DNA of 5,867 bases. It comes from UBA288 sp050178135. GTDB taxonomy: Archaea; Halobacteriota; Methanomicrobia; Methanomicrobiales; Methanospirillaceae. A program made the translations under genes and the position numbers. Shown here one piece after another: positions 5,482 through 5,867 of this stretch. Location of the stretch: NCBI GenBank assembly GCA_050178135.1, contig JBFXGJ010000069.1:1-5867 (forward strand). Direction: 5' to 3'. The notes below the pieces were generated by a model. It made no database searches. It saw only the letters and a program-made list of their open reading frames with translations, and was not told where the DNA came from. The stretch's first letter is position 1; every line of letters begins with the position of its first letter.

Positions 5482-5838
5482 TCACCCCAGCGCCGGCTTC
5501 GTGTCCGATCCGCACCGGTTCTGCGTGCACCCGAACGGGTTCTGCATGAGCAGATCGTTCGCAAGGACGGCATACGCCCAGAAGTCCTCGATCGGCGCGG
5601 CACGTTCACGAAACGGAGACCGGAGGCGGACTGGGACCAGCCCCTCGCCGCGCCGTCTCCGCTGCGTGTGGCGGAGCCGATGGGGACGGGTGCTCTACAT
5701 CCGGTGAGGGACGGCGAGCGTCAGGGTACACGCGTAAAGAATCGGCAGGGGCACAGGAACCGTCAGTCCGAATGGGATGCCGCGTGAAGGACCGTGCCGG
5801 GTCCCGTTGAGGAACCCGCCGGCAACCTCTCGCCTCAC
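5482..5838 (-). pseudogene. Tentative small coding frame broken by one in-frame TAG
   Basis: Reading on the minus strand from a GTG at 5838, 47 codons run to a TAG at 5697-5695; this part includes GIPFGLTVPVPLPILYA and ends in LAVPHRM. The same frame continues for another 70 codons to a TGA at 5484-5482 and includes RAAPIEDFWAYAVLANDLL and MQNPFGCTQNRCGSD. By hand count, third positions are G or C in about 73% of codons in the core of the first part and about 80% in the last part of the second, like the real genes here. The 18 codons just after the TAG are Arg-rich and less convincing. The second part has no start codon of its own except an internal ATG, so it would need read-through or is the relic of a broken gene. 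The product is not recognised. No good ribosome site sits at the GTG. It could equally be non-coding. Confidence 0.25.
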
Positions 5839-5867
5839 TCAACTCTACAGCCGGCCTCCGTCTGCGG

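Larger units (their letters stand above)
5310..5867. other. Region upstream of trmO without a confident gene
   Basis: About 560 bases to the window edge. The part nearest trmO (5310-5400) is its leader and probable promoter region, with AT-rich patches near 5346-5354, 5377-5384 and 5392-5400. Next come GC-rich stem-loops (5402-5452), and then a minus-strand coding-like frame broken by one TAG (5482-5838). The plus-strand open frame across here is mostly a shadow of trmO continuing into Arg-rich low-complexity sequence, and I do not call it. Confidence 0.5.

Noticed and set aside
4907..5707. Plus-strand open frame of 266 codons across trmO and the region upstream of it
   Set aside because: The first half is antisense to trmO. 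The rest turns into Arg/Ser-rich low-complexity sequence with no ribosome site or domain.
1..5867. CRISPR array, tRNA or rRNA gene, intact insertion sequence
   Set aside because: I saw no regularly spaced repeats, no cloverleaf or T-loop GGTTCRANYCC signature in a suitable context, no rRNA core sequence, and no complete transposase with terminal repeats.

Overview
The window looks like chromosomal DNA from a methanogenic archaeon, most likely of the order Methanomicrobiales (Methanoculleus/Methanofollis-like). This is inferred from four things: the style of the multi-PAS HisKA_2 histidine kinase and its companion receiver protein, the archaeal-type TrmO/TsaA protein, the moderately high GC with GC-rich third codon positions, and start sites preceded by GGATGAT-like sequences that fit the archaeal 16S tail. 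No rRNA, tRNA, CRISPR array or intact mobile element is visible.

Plus strand, left part: the window opens inside the last 69 codons of a receiver-domain response regulator (2-211). A gene-poor stretch of about 370 bases follows. Then comes an 841-residue membrane-anchored sensor histidine kinase (592-3117) with three predicted N-terminal membrane helices, four tandem PAS modules at a nearly constant spacing of about 126 residues, and a HisKA_2/HATPase core. The two genes may form a signalling pair, but the gap means they need not be co-transcribed.

Minus strand, right part, read right to left: a TrmO/TsaA-family tRNA methyltransferase (5309-4764) is followed 12 bases later by a small membrane methyltransferase of the ICMT/PEMT type (4751-4170). 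These two form a clear operon. A T6 run lies just past the second stop. After a gap of 95 bases comes an unnamed 186-residue protein with a dense Cys/His cluster (4074-3514). Its N-terminal half is faintly reminiscent of TYW3, a wybutosine enzyme acting at tRNA position 37; TrmO also acts at position 37, so the neighbourhood may be about tRNA modification. This is inference only.

Unexplained parts: between the convergent kinase and the unnamed gene (3118-3513) there is a minus-strand stretch that reads, with one frameshift, like the N-terminal part of a transposase-type protein. It starts at an ATGA overlap with the unnamed gene. At the right end (5482-5838, minus) a frame with coding-like third-position GC is interrupted by a single in-frame TAG and is followed by GC-rich stem-loops. 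Both are reported as tentative. I see no convincing new multi-gene system in this window.
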